Source of the DNA: Ruminococcus callidus | GTDB taxonomy: Bacteria > Bacillota > Clostridia > Oscillospirales > Ruminococcaceae | Direction of reading: 5' to 3' | Assembly: GCF_020709055.1 (NCBI RefSeq) | Contig: NZ_JAJFCK010000015.1 | Span: 1 to 64,000 of the forward strand | Length of the DNA stretch: 64,000 nt | In this document: positions 8,951 to 18,196 of the stretch, piece by piece | Position numbering within the stretch: the first letter of the stretch is position 1 | How the letters are laid out: each line of letters begins with the position of its first letter | The notes under the pieces: model-generated | The model's database searches: none | What the model was told of the DNA's origin: nothing | What the model saw: only the letters and a program-made list of their open reading frames with translations | Program-made: the position numbers and the translations under genes

Positions 8951-8975
8951 TAATTAGGAATTAGTATCATTATAC
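8951..8975. promoter_or_regulatory. Palindromic operator candidate over the perR-like start point
   Basis: The perfect palindrome TAATTAGGAATTA (8951-8963) is directly followed by the near palindrome GTATCATTATAC (8964-8975). They cover the expected transcription start. AT-rich symmetric sites of this kind suit autoregulation by a Fur-family protein (inference). Confidence 0.45.
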
Positions 8976-8997
8976 AACCATGGCGAAGGATGATTTT

Positions 8998-9381
8998 ATG
9001 AAAAATCGCAACACACTGCAGCGCCGTCTTGTGCTGGAAACGGTACAGCGCATGCATAATCACCCCACGGCAGAGGAGATTTTTCGGGAAATCTCTTCGG
9101 AAAACACGCTGATCAGCAAAGCGACGGTCTACCGTAATCTCAAGATTTTGTCGGAACAGGGAGAGATTCAGCACATCCCGATTCCCAACGGTGCGGATTG
9201 CTTTGACTTCAACAACACGCCTCACTATCACATGGAGTGTCGCAGATGCCGGCGTGTCTTTGATGTTGATATGCCGTATCAAGCGGATCTTTGCAGCAAG
9301 ATTCAAAATCTTCACGGATTTCTGATCGACTCCCACCACATCGTATTCAGCGGACTCTGTCCGGAATGTCAACAAAAATAA
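8998..9381 (+). CDS. Fur-family regulator, PerR-like
   Basis: A 127-residue winged-helix metalloregulator. The DNA-recognition helix region reads [13 protein letters not shown]. The PerR-type regulatory metal ligands are all present: His in HPTAEEI, Asp in CFDF, the HYH pair and Asp in VFDVD. Two CxxC zinc pairs (CRRC and CPEC at the C-terminus) complete the structural site. The ATG at 8998 has AAGGA about 8 nt upstream; the ATG at 8980 has none. Rubrerythrin follows after 26 nt, so a peroxide-sensing PerR-rbr operon is likely. Fur or Zur specificity cannot be excluded. Confidence 0.88.
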   Translation: MKNRNTLQRRLVLETVQRMHNHPTAEEIFREISSENTLISKATVYRNLKILSEQGEIQHIPIPNGADCFDFNNTPHYHMECRRCRRVFDVDMPYQADLCSKIQNLHGFLIDSHHIVFSGLCPECQQK

Positions 9382-9407
9382 GAAGCTGCTTAGAAAGGAG
9401 TATTCCC

Positions 9408-9947
9408 ATGGCTGAACTCAAAGGAACACAGACCGAAAAAAATCTGCTGGCTGCTTTTGCCGGCGAATCGCAGGCTTACACCAAGTATACGTTCTACGCC
9501 TCCAAGGCAAAAAAAGACGGCTATGTCCAGATCGGAAAGCTCTTTGAGGAAACCGCTAACAATGAAAAGGAGCACGCAAAGATCTGGTTCAAGCTGCTCA
9601 ACGGCGGTATGCCGGAAACGACACAGAACCTGAGCGATGCTGCTGCCGGCGAGAATTACGAGTGGACGGATATGTATCAGGAATTTGCACGGCAGGCAAA
9701 GGAAGAGGGCTTCACGCAGATCGCTGCACTGTTCGAGGCTGTTGGTGCCATTGAAAAGACTCACGAGGAACGCTACCGCAAGCTTCTCGCCAACATCGAG
9801 GGCGACTGCGTATTCTCCAAGGACGGCGATGTCATCTGGGAATGCGCCAACTGCGGACACATTGTCATCGGTAAGAAAGCACCGGAAGTCTGTCCGGTCT
9901 GCCAGCACCCGCAGTCCTATTTTATGGTAAAAGCCGAAAATTATTGA
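9408..9947 (+). CDS. rbr: Rubrerythrin
   Basis: A 179-residue non-haem iron peroxidase that reduces H2O2 in anaerobes. The ferritin-like di-iron domain has the ExxH pairs NNEKEH and IEKTHEE, plus [11 protein letters not shown]. The C-terminal rubredoxin domain has two CxxC pairs, ECANCGH and CPVCQHP, binding one iron. AAAGGAG lies 7 nt before the ATG at 9408; the longer frame from 9291 is overlap with the regulator. It is cotranscribed with the PerR-like gene and ends in a strong terminator. Confidence 0.95.
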   Translation: MAELKGTQTEKNLLAAFAGESQAYTKYTFYASKAKKDGYVQIGKLFEETANNEKEHAKIWFKLLNGGMPETTQNLSDAAAGENYEWTDMYQEFARQAKEEGFTQIAALFEAVGAIEKTHEERYRKLLANIEGDCVFSKDGDVIWECANCGHIVIGKKAPEVCPVCQHPQSYFMVKAENY

Positions 9948-9990
9948 TGGCTCTCCCCTTGGCGAGGTCATCGCAATCACAAACATGACA

Positions 9991-10031
9991 CAGTCCTCCG
10001 AAAAGTTCCGGCTTCGAGGAGGACTGTTTTT
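9991..10031 (+). terminator. Terminator of the rubrerythrin operon
   Basis: Perfect arms CAGTCCTCC and GGAGGACTG followed by five T. Confidence 0.85.
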
Positions 10032-10054
10032 GTCAGAATCAGGAGATGATTTTT

Positions 10055-11350
10055 ATGAAACCGCACAACCCGCTGTACTATCGCTGGAAAGGAAAGCTGC
10101 TGCACAGCGGTATCCACATCCTGTCCCACATGCGGCTGCTGATTCGATGGACGTTCTTTTCCGTTTTCACCGGCAGCATTATGGGACTCATCGGCGTGGC
10201 ATTTGTCTACTGTATTCAGTCTGTGACCACACTCCGCACCAATTTCGTCTGGATGCCTCTGACGCTTCCCCTCGGCGGACTTCTGATCGTCTGGCTCTAC
10301 CGCATTTCCCACGACCAGAACGACAAAGGCACCAACATGGTGCTCGCCTCCCTGCGCTCCGAGGCGGAGCTTCCGGTTCAGATGGCACCTATGATCTTTA
10401 TTTCTACCATCATCACCCACCTTTGCGGCGGCAGCGCCGGCAGAGAGGGCGCTGCGCTTCAGCTGGGCGGAAGCGTCGGGAACTTACTGGGACGGCTATT
10501 CCGGCTGAACGAACGGGATATCCGTGTTATGATTCTCTGCGGCATGAGTGCTGCATTTTCCGCAATTTTCCGCACACCCATTGCAGCTGCCGTGTTTGCC
10601 ATGGAGGTCGGATGCGTCGGCGCAATGCAGTATGCGGCGCTTGTCCCCTGCACCATTTCCTCTCTGACCGCATCTTATCTTGCCTCGAAGCTGGGAATTC
10701 CGCTGGCGCACTTTTCCGTGACCCAAATGCCGGGATTGCATCCGCTTCCGGCGCTCAAAATTCTGCTGCTGGGGATTCTTTGTGCAGCTGTGAGCATTCT
10801 CTTCTGCATCCTGCTGCACCAGTGCGAAAAGTGGCTGAAACAAAAATTCCCCAACCCCTACCTGCGGATTTTGGCAGCGAGCGGCATTCTTCTGCTTCTA
10901 CTCCTGCTTCTGCGCAGTCGGGATTATCTGGGAGTCGGTACCAATGTCATCTCCTCCGCCATTGCCGGAAAGGTCGTCTGGTATGCCTTTCTGGCAAAGA
11001 TGCTGTTCACGGCAGTGACGCTGGGCGGCGGATTCAAGGGCGGTGAAATCGTCCCCTCATTCTTCATTGGCGCAACATTCGGCTGTCTGTTCGGACAGCT
11101 GCTGCACCTGTCCCCCTCTTTCTGTGCGTCTGTGGGAATGATCGCCCTGTTCTGCGGTGTGACGAATTGTCCCCTTGCCTCGCTGCTGATTGCCATCGAA
11201 CTGTTCGGTGCGCAGGGCACGCCGTACTACTTACTTGCCATCGCTGTCAGCTACCTGCTCTCCGGCTACTACGGACTGTACCGCGAGCAGAAATTCCTCT
11301 ACTCCAAATTTGCGGAAAAGCCAGCGAGCCACAAGACACGGCGAAGCTAA
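10055..11350 (+). CDS. ClC-family chloride channel/antiporter
   Basis: A 431-residue polytopic membrane protein of the ClC family, moving Cl- (or F-) with or without proton exchange. The selectivity and gating motif appears as GGSAGREGAALQLGGS, with the gating Glu retained and the usual Pro replaced by Ala. A later loop reads GGGFKGGEIVPSFFIG. There is no C-terminal CBS domain. The start at 10055 has AGGAG about 9 nt upstream; the ATG at 10046 touches that site. It lies alone after the rubrerythrin terminator. Channel versus antiporter mode is not predictable here. Confidence 0.88.
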   Translation: MKPHNPLYYRWKGKLLHSGIHILSHMRLLIRWTFFSVFTGSIMGLIGVAFVYCIQSVTTLRTNFVWMPLTLPLGGLLIVWLYRISHDQNDKGTNMVLASLRSEAELPVQMAPMIFISTIITHLCGGSAGREGAALQLGGSVGNLLGRLFRLNERDIRVMILCGMSAAFSAIFRTPIAAAVFAMEVGCVGAMQYAALVPCTISSLTASYLASKLGIPLAHFSVTQMPGLHPLPALKILLLGILCAAVSILFCILLHQCEKWLKQKFPNPYLRILAASGILLLLLLLLRSRDYLGVGTNVISSAIAGKVVWYAFLAKMLFTAVTLGGGFKGGEIVPSFFIGATFGCLFGQLLHLSPSFCASVGMIALFCGVTNCPLASLLIAIELFGAQGTPYYLLAIAVSYLLSGYYGLYREQKFLYSKFAEKPASHKTRRS

Positions 11351-11362
11351 ATCACCGGCAAT

Positions 11363-11391
11363 TTGACAGAATCCAAAGTTTATGATACAAT
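11363..11391 (+). promoter_or_regulatory. Promoter of the GT2 gene
   Basis: TTGACA (11363-11368), 17-nt spacer, TACAAT (11386-11391). Confidence 0.7.
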
Positions 11392-11479
11392 GATAACTGC
11401 AGCACCGCAGGAAATCTTGTCGGGCATGATTGATGCGGTGCTGCCCTGAATTTCTACGCTTTGCGAAAGGACATCTGTC

Positions 11480-12436
11480 ATGAACTGCATCTATTTCGTC
11501 ATCCCATGTTACAATGAGCAGGAAGTGCTTCCCATCACAGCGGAGCAGCTGCGCATCAAGTACGACCAGCTGCTGCAAAGCGGGCTGATTGCGGAGAGCA
11601 GCCGGATTCTCTTGGTGGATGACGGCTCCAAAGACCGCACATGGCAGATCATCTCCCAGCTGCACCAAAAAGACAGCCGGTTTCAGGGTGTCAAGCTCTC
11701 CCGCAATCGCGGGCACCAGAACGCTCTCCTTGCCGGACTGATGACTGCCCGCAGCTTCTGCGACGCTGCCATTTCCCTGGATGCTGATCTACAGGACGAC
11801 ATCAATGCCATGGATGCCATGCTGCAAAAGTTTCAGGACGGCTGCGACATTGTATACGGCGTTCGCAGCGATCGGGAGACAGACACCGTTTTCAAGCGCT
11901 ACACGGCGCAGGGATACTATAAATTCATGTCCGGCATGGGCGGCGAACTGGTCTACAACCATGCTGACTACCGGCTCATGAGCCGGCGTGCGCTGGACGG
12001 TCTGGCAGAGTTCGGCGAGGTCAATCTTTTTCTCCGCGGCATTGTCCCCATGATCGGCTACCGCAGCGACATTGTCACCTATGCCAGAAAAGAGCGTCCT
12101 GCCGGAAAATCCAAGTATCCGCTGAAAAAGATGCTTGCATTTGCGTGGGAGGGGTTGACTTCCCTCTCCATTCGTCCTATCCGCATGATTACCATTCTCG
12201 GCACACTGATTTTTCTCGTCAGCATCGGCATGCTGATTTACTCTGTCATTCGCCACGCCATGGGTGCAACCATAACCGGCTGGACATCCCTCGCCGTTTC
12301 CATCTGGGCGATTGGCGGGCTCCAGCTTCTCGCCATTGGCATCATCGGCGAATACATCGGAAAGGTTTACTTAGAAACCAAATCCCGTCCCAAATACATC
12401 ATCGAAACTTATCTGGGCGATTCCGAATCCAAATAA
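11480..12436 (+). CDS. GT2 glycosyltransferase, GtrB/DPM1-like, membrane-anchored
   Basis: A 318-residue glycosyltransferase with an N-terminal GT-A domain (FVIPCYNEQEVLP, LLVDDGSKD, catalytic DADLQD near residue 100) and two C-terminal transmembrane segments at about 235-290. This layout matches enzymes that load a sugar onto undecaprenyl phosphate for cell-surface glycosylation. GAAAGGA precedes the ATG. It has its own promoter and terminator. The membrane protein at 44 kb (YfhO-like) belongs to a class that could use such a lipid-linked sugar, a speculative link. Confidence 0.85.
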   Translation: MNCIYFVIPCYNEQEVLPITAEQLRIKYDQLLQSGLIAESSRILLVDDGSKDRTWQIISQLHQKDSRFQGVKLSRNRGHQNALLAGLMTARSFCDAAISLDADLQDDINAMDAMLQKFQDGCDIVYGVRSDRETDTVFKRYTAQGYYKFMSGMGGELVYNHADYRLMSRRALDGLAEFGEVNLFLRGIVPMIGYRSDIVTYARKERPAGKSKYPLKKMLAFAWEGLTSLSIRPIRMITILGTLIFLVSIGMLIYSVIRHAMGATITGWTSLAVSIWAIGGLQLLAIGIIGEYIGKVYLETKSRPKYIIETYLGDSESK

Positions 12437-12447
12437 TCAAAACACCA

Positions 12448-12484
12448 ACACCGCTGTGAGAAATCCCGCAGCGGTGTTTTTTTC
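12448..12484 (+). terminator. Terminator of the GT2 gene
   Basis: Arms ACACCGCTG and CAGCGGTGT followed by seven T. Confidence 0.85.
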
Positions 12485-12502
12485 GAATGTATTCTTTTCC
12501 TT

Positions 12503-14392
12503 TTACTCAGCAGACTCCAGCGGAAGCGCATCTACCATATGAATCAGGAATTTCATGAGGACTGCCGCATCGGCGCTCTCAACGGTATCGTTTCTGTTAC
12601 AATCCGCATTCTTGACTGCAACATCTGAAAGCTGCACCCCATCGATCAGATAGTGTCCCAAAAAGACCACATCGGCAAGCGTGATGTTGCCATCACAGTT
12701 GACATCGCCGCAAAGCTCTATCTCCACCCGCATTTTCTCCGAGACTGTCACCTCACAGGAATAGACTCTACCGCTTACCAGTGCGTATACTGTTGCCTTT
12801 CCGGGGTGTTTTGCGTAGACAAGGCTATACGTTTTCTCGTGGTCCAGCACAGTGACAACATCTGTCGCCGAGGAGATCCACACCACTGCGGCATCCGAGG
12901 GCAGATTGTACAGCTTCAGGATTGCCGTATCCCGTTCTGTCATAGATTGCTTTGGCTCCAGATATACCTCCGGATCATAGCGTGTCGTCGTCGTTTCCGT
13001 GGTATCTGTAGTTTCTGCGGTAGTTTCCGACGAAGTTGTCTCAGCTGTGGTCTCCTCCGTGGAAACAGAACCACTTGTCAGGTCTGTTTCCGCCGTGGTT
13101 TCTGTGGTAGTTTCTTCAGTTTCTGAGAAGGTCAGTGCAGTGTCCTCTGTGAGTTCCGTTGTGTCAGTGGTTTCTTCTGTGAGCGCCGTTGTCTCTTTCA
13201 CGCTCTCCGCAGTTTCCGGCTCTGTCGTAAGAGACTCAGATTCCGTAGTCGTTGTTGTCGTCGTAGTCGTTGTTGTGGTAGTGGTAGTGGTTGTCGTTGT
13301 TTCTGTGGAGGTTTCCGTGGTGATTCGCGGCGCATCTTCATTCACATAAATGGTGAAGCCGTTCAGCCGATCAGCATCCGGATAGGAAACCGGCAGATTC
13401 CGTCCGGAGATAAATGTATTGCCGCCGCCCATGGATGCGGAAGTTTCGTTGTCCACGAAGTCGATGTAATAGGCGCCCTCCGGTGTTCCTTTTTTCAGGG
13501 TGATGTCAAATGTAATCAGCGGGAACTCATCGGATGCCCCCAGGAACTGTGTCGGTGTGCTTCCCGTATATACCCACTGGAAGAAGTTGGACATACCGGG
13601 AACTGGTTTGTTTGTCGCCATCGCAGGATCATAGCAGGGCAAAAGGCCTATTGCTTCCTGCTGTTCAAAGGAATGCTGATCGATATAGTCAAACGTATAA
13701 TAAGGGATCCCCTCAGAATTATACTGGATATCGCAATAATACCGGTGCAGCTTTTTGCGGGTCGTCGTTTTTTCTGCCAGATCGGCATTCTTGTCCTCTT
13801 GACTCTCGTAATATCTGGCGCTGAACCGCACCTGCTGGTTATCTGCTGTATAGACCACGCTGCCGAAAATCGGGTCAAAGGCGTAGTCCAGTGTGGTGAC
13901 GTTCAATGAAGAGGAACGATCCATCTCACGGCTCTGGTCATCGACCGTCACGATCTGCGCCAGACAGTACGGTTCGTATTTGGATTGGTAGGTGCCGCCG
14001 CTATAGGTGATGGTCTTGGTCTTTCCCATTGCCAAAATATTGGAAACATTGCTGAACTGTACGCATTTCATCGCACTGTTCTGTGAGAGAATGGCGCCGT
14101 CTACAGCGGCCGTTGCCTCCCATCTGGCGGAGACGATCTCGATATAGTGTTCCGGATCCCAGTCCTCCGAATTGATGTACATTCCGACTTTGACCGTCAC
14201 ATCATTTTCTGCGGTATCCAGAGAGGAAATAATGCAAGAGCTGCTTCTTCTGTCATCTGCTGTGCGAAGCGATAATTCATAGGTTTCAGACGCATTTGCT
14301 TCCTCTGCAAATGCCCCCATGCTCGGGATCGAAACAACTGCGACTGTACACGCCAGAAGAAATCCAGCTACACGCAACAATTGCTTTTTCAT
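12503..14392 (-). CDS. Secreted dockerin protein with Thr-rich linker and Ig-like module
   Basis: A 629-residue exported protein with a classical signal peptide (about 1-29). Residues about 35-350 are beta-rich and not recognised; the stretch around ITFDITLKKGTPEGAYYI recalls cohesin-like folds. A Thr/Ser/Glu linker fills about 354-473. Residues about 475-555 look like a bacterial Ig-like (Big2-type) module. A type I dockerin closes the protein from about 557, with both calcium loops (DVNCDGNITLAD and DCNRNDTVESAD) intact. Docking to a cohesin scaffoldin on the cell surface is expected for the family. No catalytic motif is visible, so the role of the N-terminal domain is open. Confidence 0.85.
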   Translation of the reverse strand: MKKQLLRVAGFLLACTVAVVSIPSMGAFAEEANASETYELSLRTADDRRSSSCIISSLDTAENDVTVKVGMYINSEDWDPEHYIEIVSARWEATAAVDGAILSQNSAMKCVQFSNVSNILAMGKTKTITYSGGTYQSKYEPYCLAQIVTVDDQSREMDRSSSLNVTTLDYAFDPIFGSVVYTADNQQVRFSARYYESQEDKNADLAEKTTTRKKLHRYYCDIQYNSEGIPYYTFDYIDQHSFEQQEAIGLLPCYDPAMATNKPVPGMSNFFQWVYTGSTPTQFLGASDEFPLITFDITLKKGTPEGAYYIDFVDNETSASMGGGNTFISGRNLPVSYPDADRLNGFTIYVNEDAPRITTETSTETTTTTTTTTTTTTTTTTTTESESLTTEPETAESVKETTALTEETTDTTELTEDTALTFSETEETTTETTAETDLTSGSVSTEETTAETTSSETTAETTDTTETTTTRYDPEVYLEPKQSMTERDTAILKLYNLPSDAAVVWISSATDVVTVLDHEKTYSLVYAKHPGKATVYALVSGRVYSCEVTVSEKMRVEIELCGDVNCDGNITLADVVFLGHYLIDGVQLSDVAVKNADCNRNDTVESADAAVLMKFLIHMVDALPLESAE

Positions 14393-14451
14393 AACAATCA
14401 GGTCCTCTCATTCCTAAAATCAACTGCATCTTCTCGCGGTTTGCCCAGCGT

Positions 14452-16254
14452 TCATGCAGACTCTGAGGTTTTCTTTTGTGACAACTCCCGCCAGCTCATT
14501 CCAAACAGGAACCAGAACATCGGTGCATGATAGATCAGGCTGTCGTGGAAAAAGCCCAGCAGGCAATACGTTTCGACGGCAAAGAACAGCGCCGCACGGA
14601 ACGGGGTAAACGTTCCTTTCTTTCCAAAGCAATTCTTTCCGCCGCACACCAGAAACAGCACCAGCATGCCAACGACAGCTGCCAGGGAGAGCAGCCCCGT
14701 ATCCTGTGCCATCTGCAAATACCAGCTGTGCGGTTTATTATAGAGTACATAAGTGCCGAAAATATTCAGCAGTGCCGGCAGGTCGTTCTGATTCAAATAA
14801 AAGAGCGAGGTCGCCGGTCCGTGTCCCAGAACGATGCAATCCGGCAATACAGAAATTGTGTTCGCCCACACAAAGACACGGCCGTTCAAATACGGATAGC
14901 ATGCTGCCAGCCGTGGGTTTTCGCTCACCAGCGGCACCTGATCCAGCAGTTCGCCGCCAATGCCAAGCACCTGCCAGCCGTCTGCTTTTCGAATTGCCTG
15001 TAACGGCGTGGCATATCCCAGCAGGAACGAAAGCTTATTTCCCTCGATTTGCAGCTGACAGTGCTGCAATGCCGGTTCGGCAAAGGTAAGCATCCCATCA
15101 GTTTCCGTCTGCGGCACAACTGCTGCATCATTGCAGGTATACGTCATGTCATCCGCAGAAAGGCGGGCTTCCGCCGTTTCCACACGAAACTCCGTGTCCT
15201 GATTCCGCAGCACCAGCGCATTTCCATCCACCCGCATGGAAAGCAGCCGGAACGTCTCCTCCTGCTCCATGCCGATCATGGTGTGCTGTATCTTTTCTGA
15301 GAGCGTGTCACCGCTGCGGGAGGCAACAAATCCGATTCCGCCTGCCACAATTGCCACACAGACACCGCCGCAGACCAGACGCTTCCCCACTTTACGCCAA
15401 TTGCTGCGCAGCAGCCACACCAGCAAAAAGAGCGCTGTCATTCCAAATCCAATCAGGATTGCACTCATCACCTTGCTTTGCAGCAGTGCTGCTGCCAGCA
15501 AAACCGAAGCCAGGATCTGCACCATCAGCCGCAGCATAGAATCCTTTTTGGAGATCATCGAAGCCGACACCGGCAACAGAAATGCACAATACATGCCGAG
15601 GTAATCGGAATTGCCGAACATCATGGCAATGGAGCCGTCCTCACTTGGTCCTACTTTGCCGTCTAATCCGCCGACCAGCTGTACCAGCGGATTGTTATAA
15701 TAGAAGATGCCGCAGCTCTCCAGCAGTGCCGTCACGCCAATGACAAGGAACAGCACCGTCAGGCACTCCCGCACAAATCGCTGCACACCGTCCCGTCCCG
15801 TCCAATACCATGCGGCAACAAAGACAATGCCATAGGATGCCAGCGCCAGATACCCCTCGTACACCTGATGAATTCCCATCAGCGCCTCGGGCAAATATGC
15901 GGAGTGCAGGGTGGAAGCAAGTCCCAGCCCAAGATATCCGGCAAGCAGCAGAAGCATTGCTCCATGGGAGTGTTTTTGCGATAGCTTTGGCTTTCGCCGC
16001 AGCAGCTCCGCCAGCGTCCAAATGCCAAAGACTGCTGCTATCATCAGAAGGGCAATCTCACGGCAATACTGTTCAAAATCGTTCACGCTGGTCTGCCCCG
16101 CCGGATAAAAATAGGCGCTGCGCACCGATTCCGGAAGCGCCACGGCGATCTCTCTGGTGAGAAACGGAAGCAGACAAATACACACCGCCAGAATCTTCCC
16201 CGGCAGACTCCGCAGACTGTTTGCCTTCCGTTTCTTTTCTTTTGTCGGACTCAT
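14452..16254 (-). CDS. O-antigen ligase/Wzy-like polytopic membrane protein
   Basis: A 600-residue membrane protein with about ten to twelve hydrophobic segments and a large extracytoplasmic, beta-rich insert at about residues 320-480. The C-terminal part has LGHGPATS and NKPHSWYLQ, typical of the O-antigen ligase (Wzy_C) family, which transfers or polymerises lipid-linked glycans. The start at 16254 has AAGGA about 7 nt upstream; the ATG at 16260 directly abuts that site. It sits near a dockerin gene and a polysaccharide deacetylase. A role in a surface glycan or teichuronic-type polymer is inferred. Confidence 0.78.
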   Translation of the reverse strand: MSPTKEKKRKANSLRSLPGKILAVCICLLPFLTREIAVALPESVRSAYFYPAGQTSVNDFEQYCREIALLMIAAVFGIWTLAELLRRKPKLSQKHSHGAMLLLLAGYLGLGLASTLHSAYLPEALMGIHQVYEGYLALASYGIVFVAAWYWTGRDGVQRFVRECLTVLFLVIGVTALLESCGIFYYNNPLVQLVGGLDGKVGPSEDGSIAMMFGNSDYLGMYCAFLLPVSASMISKKDSMLRLMVQILASVLLAAALLQSKVMSAILIGFGMTALFLLVWLLRSNWRKVGKRLVCGGVCVAIVAGGIGFVASRSGDTLSEKIQHTMIGMEQEETFRLLSMRVDGNALVLRNQDTEFRVETAEARLSADDMTYTCNDAAVVPQTETDGMLTFAEPALQHCQLQIEGNKLSFLLGYATPLQAIRKADGWQVLGIGGELLDQVPLVSENPRLAACYPYLNGRVFVWANTISVLPDCIVLGHGPATSLFYLNQNDLPALLNIFGTYVLYNKPHSWYLQMAQDTGLLSLAAVVGMLVLFLVCGGKNCFGKKGTFTPFRAALFFAVETYCLLGFFHDSLIYHAPMFWFLFGMSWRELSQKKTSESA

Positions 16255-16373
16255 ATCCATTCCTTTCTTTCAAATTCCCTTTCCGCTTTCTATTATAGCA
16301 GGAAAGGATATGAAATTCAATAATTTTTTGTCAATTTGATAGCTTATTTTTGTGAATGTCGCACACAATGAAA

Positions 16374-17219
16374 TCAAAAGTATTTTTCTTCGGAGAGCAC
16401 GAAACGTTCTACCGCTTTTGCCACGCCGTCCTCATCGTTGGAATCTGTGATATCGTCTGCCGCTGCCAGACAGCTCTCCATGGCATTGGCGACCGCTACG
16501 CCCATGCCGGCATCCCGCAGCATTTCCGCATCGTTGTCCGCATTTCCGCACGCCATCACCTGCTCTAATGAGATACCGCACCGTTTCGCCAAAAAGCGAA
16601 TGCCGTTTGCCTTTCCGGCATCGGCATGGGCAATTTCCACCAGCTGCGGCACAGAGGAGGTCATGTAAACCGGCAGTCCGGCATTGGATACCTTTTGTGC
16701 CATCTGTGCCTTTCGTGTGCCGTTCGGACAGATGATATCCATGCAGTCGATTTCCTGCACATGCATCTGCAAAAACCGTGCCATGTCCTCCACCGGTTTT
16801 CTCGTGCGCCGGACATAGGCGGCAACAGCTGCGTTGTATCGAAAAGAGATGGGATCTGCCACATAATCCGCCGGCGCATACATCTGCCCGTGCAGTCCGG
16901 CTTCCACCAGCACCTGCCGATCCTGCTCCTCCTGCACCAGCTGAAACAGCGCAGTCACGGCATCGGCAGGCAGGAACAGCTGCCGCAGCAGTTGTTCCCC
17001 CTCCAGTTCATAAACCGCAGCGCCATTGGAAACCACTGCATAGCGCACACCGCACGCCTGCAAATGCTCCGGCAGCGAACGCAGCGGCCTGCCGCTTGCT
17101 GCCACAAGAATCACACCCTGCGCTGCGGCACGCTGGAGTGTCTGCATCGTATACAGGGATATAGTGCCGTCAGAACGCAGGGTGGTTTCGTCCAAATCCA
17201 GTGCAAGCATTCGTATCAT
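16374..17219 (-). CDS. Cof-type HAD-superfamily hydrolase
   Basis: A 281-residue cytosolic phosphatase of HAD subfamily IIB. Motif I is LDLDETTL at residues 7-14 with the nucleophile Asp, motif II is the SGRP region, and the C-terminal motif IV reads CGNADNDAEML. These enzymes dephosphorylate sugar phosphates, FMN or related compounds. The ATG at 17219 has GAAAGGA about 8 nt upstream, so the longer frame to 17270 is rejected. It is divergent from the deacetylase gene. Substrate unknown. Confidence 0.88.
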   Translation of the reverse strand: MIRMLALDLDETTLRSDGTISLYTMQTLQRAAAQGVILVAASGRPLRSLPEHLQACGVRYAVVSNGAAVYELEGEQLLRQLFLPADAVTALFQLVQEEQDRQVLVEAGLHGQMYAPADYVADPISFRYNAAVAAYVRRTRKPVEDMARFLQMHVQEIDCMDIICPNGTRKAQMAQKVSNAGLPVYMTSSVPQLVEIAHADAGKANGIRFLAKRCGISLEQVMACGNADNDAEMLRDAGMGVAVANAMESCLAAADDITDSNDEDGVAKAVERFVLSEEKYF

Positions 17220-17298
17220 AATTTTTTCCTTTCTCGGCAGACTCTCAGGGATATCTTCTCCGCCTGCCACATACCATTGGAATTGAGGAGGTGAGAAT

Positions 17299-18177
17299 GT
17301 GATGTACCACAGCTGGAATGTCCGGCGATTTCTCCGCTATGTCATCTTCGATCTGGTTTTGATTCTCTCTGCCATCTGGCTGACACGTGCCGGAAAGCAG
17401 CACTTCGCCGCAGTGGAACAGCATCAGAACGGCGTTTTTCTGCCGGTTCTGATGTACCACAGTGTCGCAGAGCTGACAGAAACACAATTTTGTGTGACAC
17501 CCCAGACCATGGAATCCGATCTCCGCTACTTGAAAGAACACGGCTACGAGGCAGTTTCCGCCGAGGCTCTGGTGGAATACACCAACGGAACCGGCAGTCT
17601 GCCCCTGCATCCTGTCCTCATTACGCTGGATGACGGATTCTACAACAACAGCAGTCTGGTGCTTCCCCTACTGGAAAAGTACGACATGTGCGCTGTCATC
17701 TCCGTGGTGGGTGTTTTTACCGATGTCTATGCGCCGGATGCTCCGCATCAGGACGACTACTCCTATCTGACTTGGGATGACATGCGGGAGATGTGCCGTT
17801 CGCCACGCATTGAATTTGGGAACCACACCTATCAGCTGCACAGCCATCGGAAACGGCAGGGCTGCGCCAAGCTCTCCTGGGAATCCGAGGAGGAATACCG
17901 CCAGACGCTGTCGGAGGATTTGAACCTCCTGCAAACACGCTTTCAGGAGGAGCTGCATTTACAGCCCATTGTCTTTGCCTATCCCTATGGTTTCCTGTGC
18001 GAGGAGAGCCGGCCGGTATTACAGGAGGCGGGATTCCTCATCACGCTAAACTGTCTGGAACAGCCCAATTTTATCACACGTGACCCTGCCTGTCTCTACG
18101 GACTGAACCGCTACAATCGAGAGGGCGGAATCAGTACGGAGACCTACATGGCACGCCTGCTGCAAATGGAACCCTAG
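17299..18177 (+). CDS. Polysaccharide deacetylase (NodB/CE4) family protein
   Basis: A 292-residue membrane-anchored protein with an N-terminal transmembrane segment (about 13-30) and a NodB fold. Motifs seen are LMYHSV, TLDDGFYNN with the catalytic Asp pair, and GNHTYQLHSH with the metal His. Such enzymes N-deacetylate peptidoglycan or other glycans outside the membrane. GAGGAGG lies 7 nt before a GTG at 17299; ATG 17302 is the alternative. It is followed after 19 nt by spoIIP, so a wall-remodelling role during spore development is plausible. Confidence 0.88.
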   Translation: MMYHSWNVRRFLRYVIFDLVLILSAIWLTRAGKQHFAAVEQHQNGVFLPVLMYHSVAELTETQFCVTPQTMESDLRYLKEHGYEAVSAEALVEYTNGTGSLPLHPVLITLDDGFYNNSSLVLPLLEKYDMCAVISVVGVFTDVYAPDAPHQDDYSYLTWDDMREMCRSPRIEFGNHTYQLHSHRKRQGCAKLSWESEEEYRQTLSEDLNLLQTRFQEELHLQPIVFAYPYGFLCEESRPVLQEAGFLITLNCLEQPNFITRDPACLYGLNRYNREGGISTETYMARLLQMEP

Positions 18178-18196
18178 AACATAAGGAGTTGAGAAA

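Noticed and set aside
10027..10055. Fluoride riboswitch before the ClC gene
   Set aside because: The required conserved segments of the crcB motif are missing; only the rubrerythrin terminator and the ribosome binding site are present.
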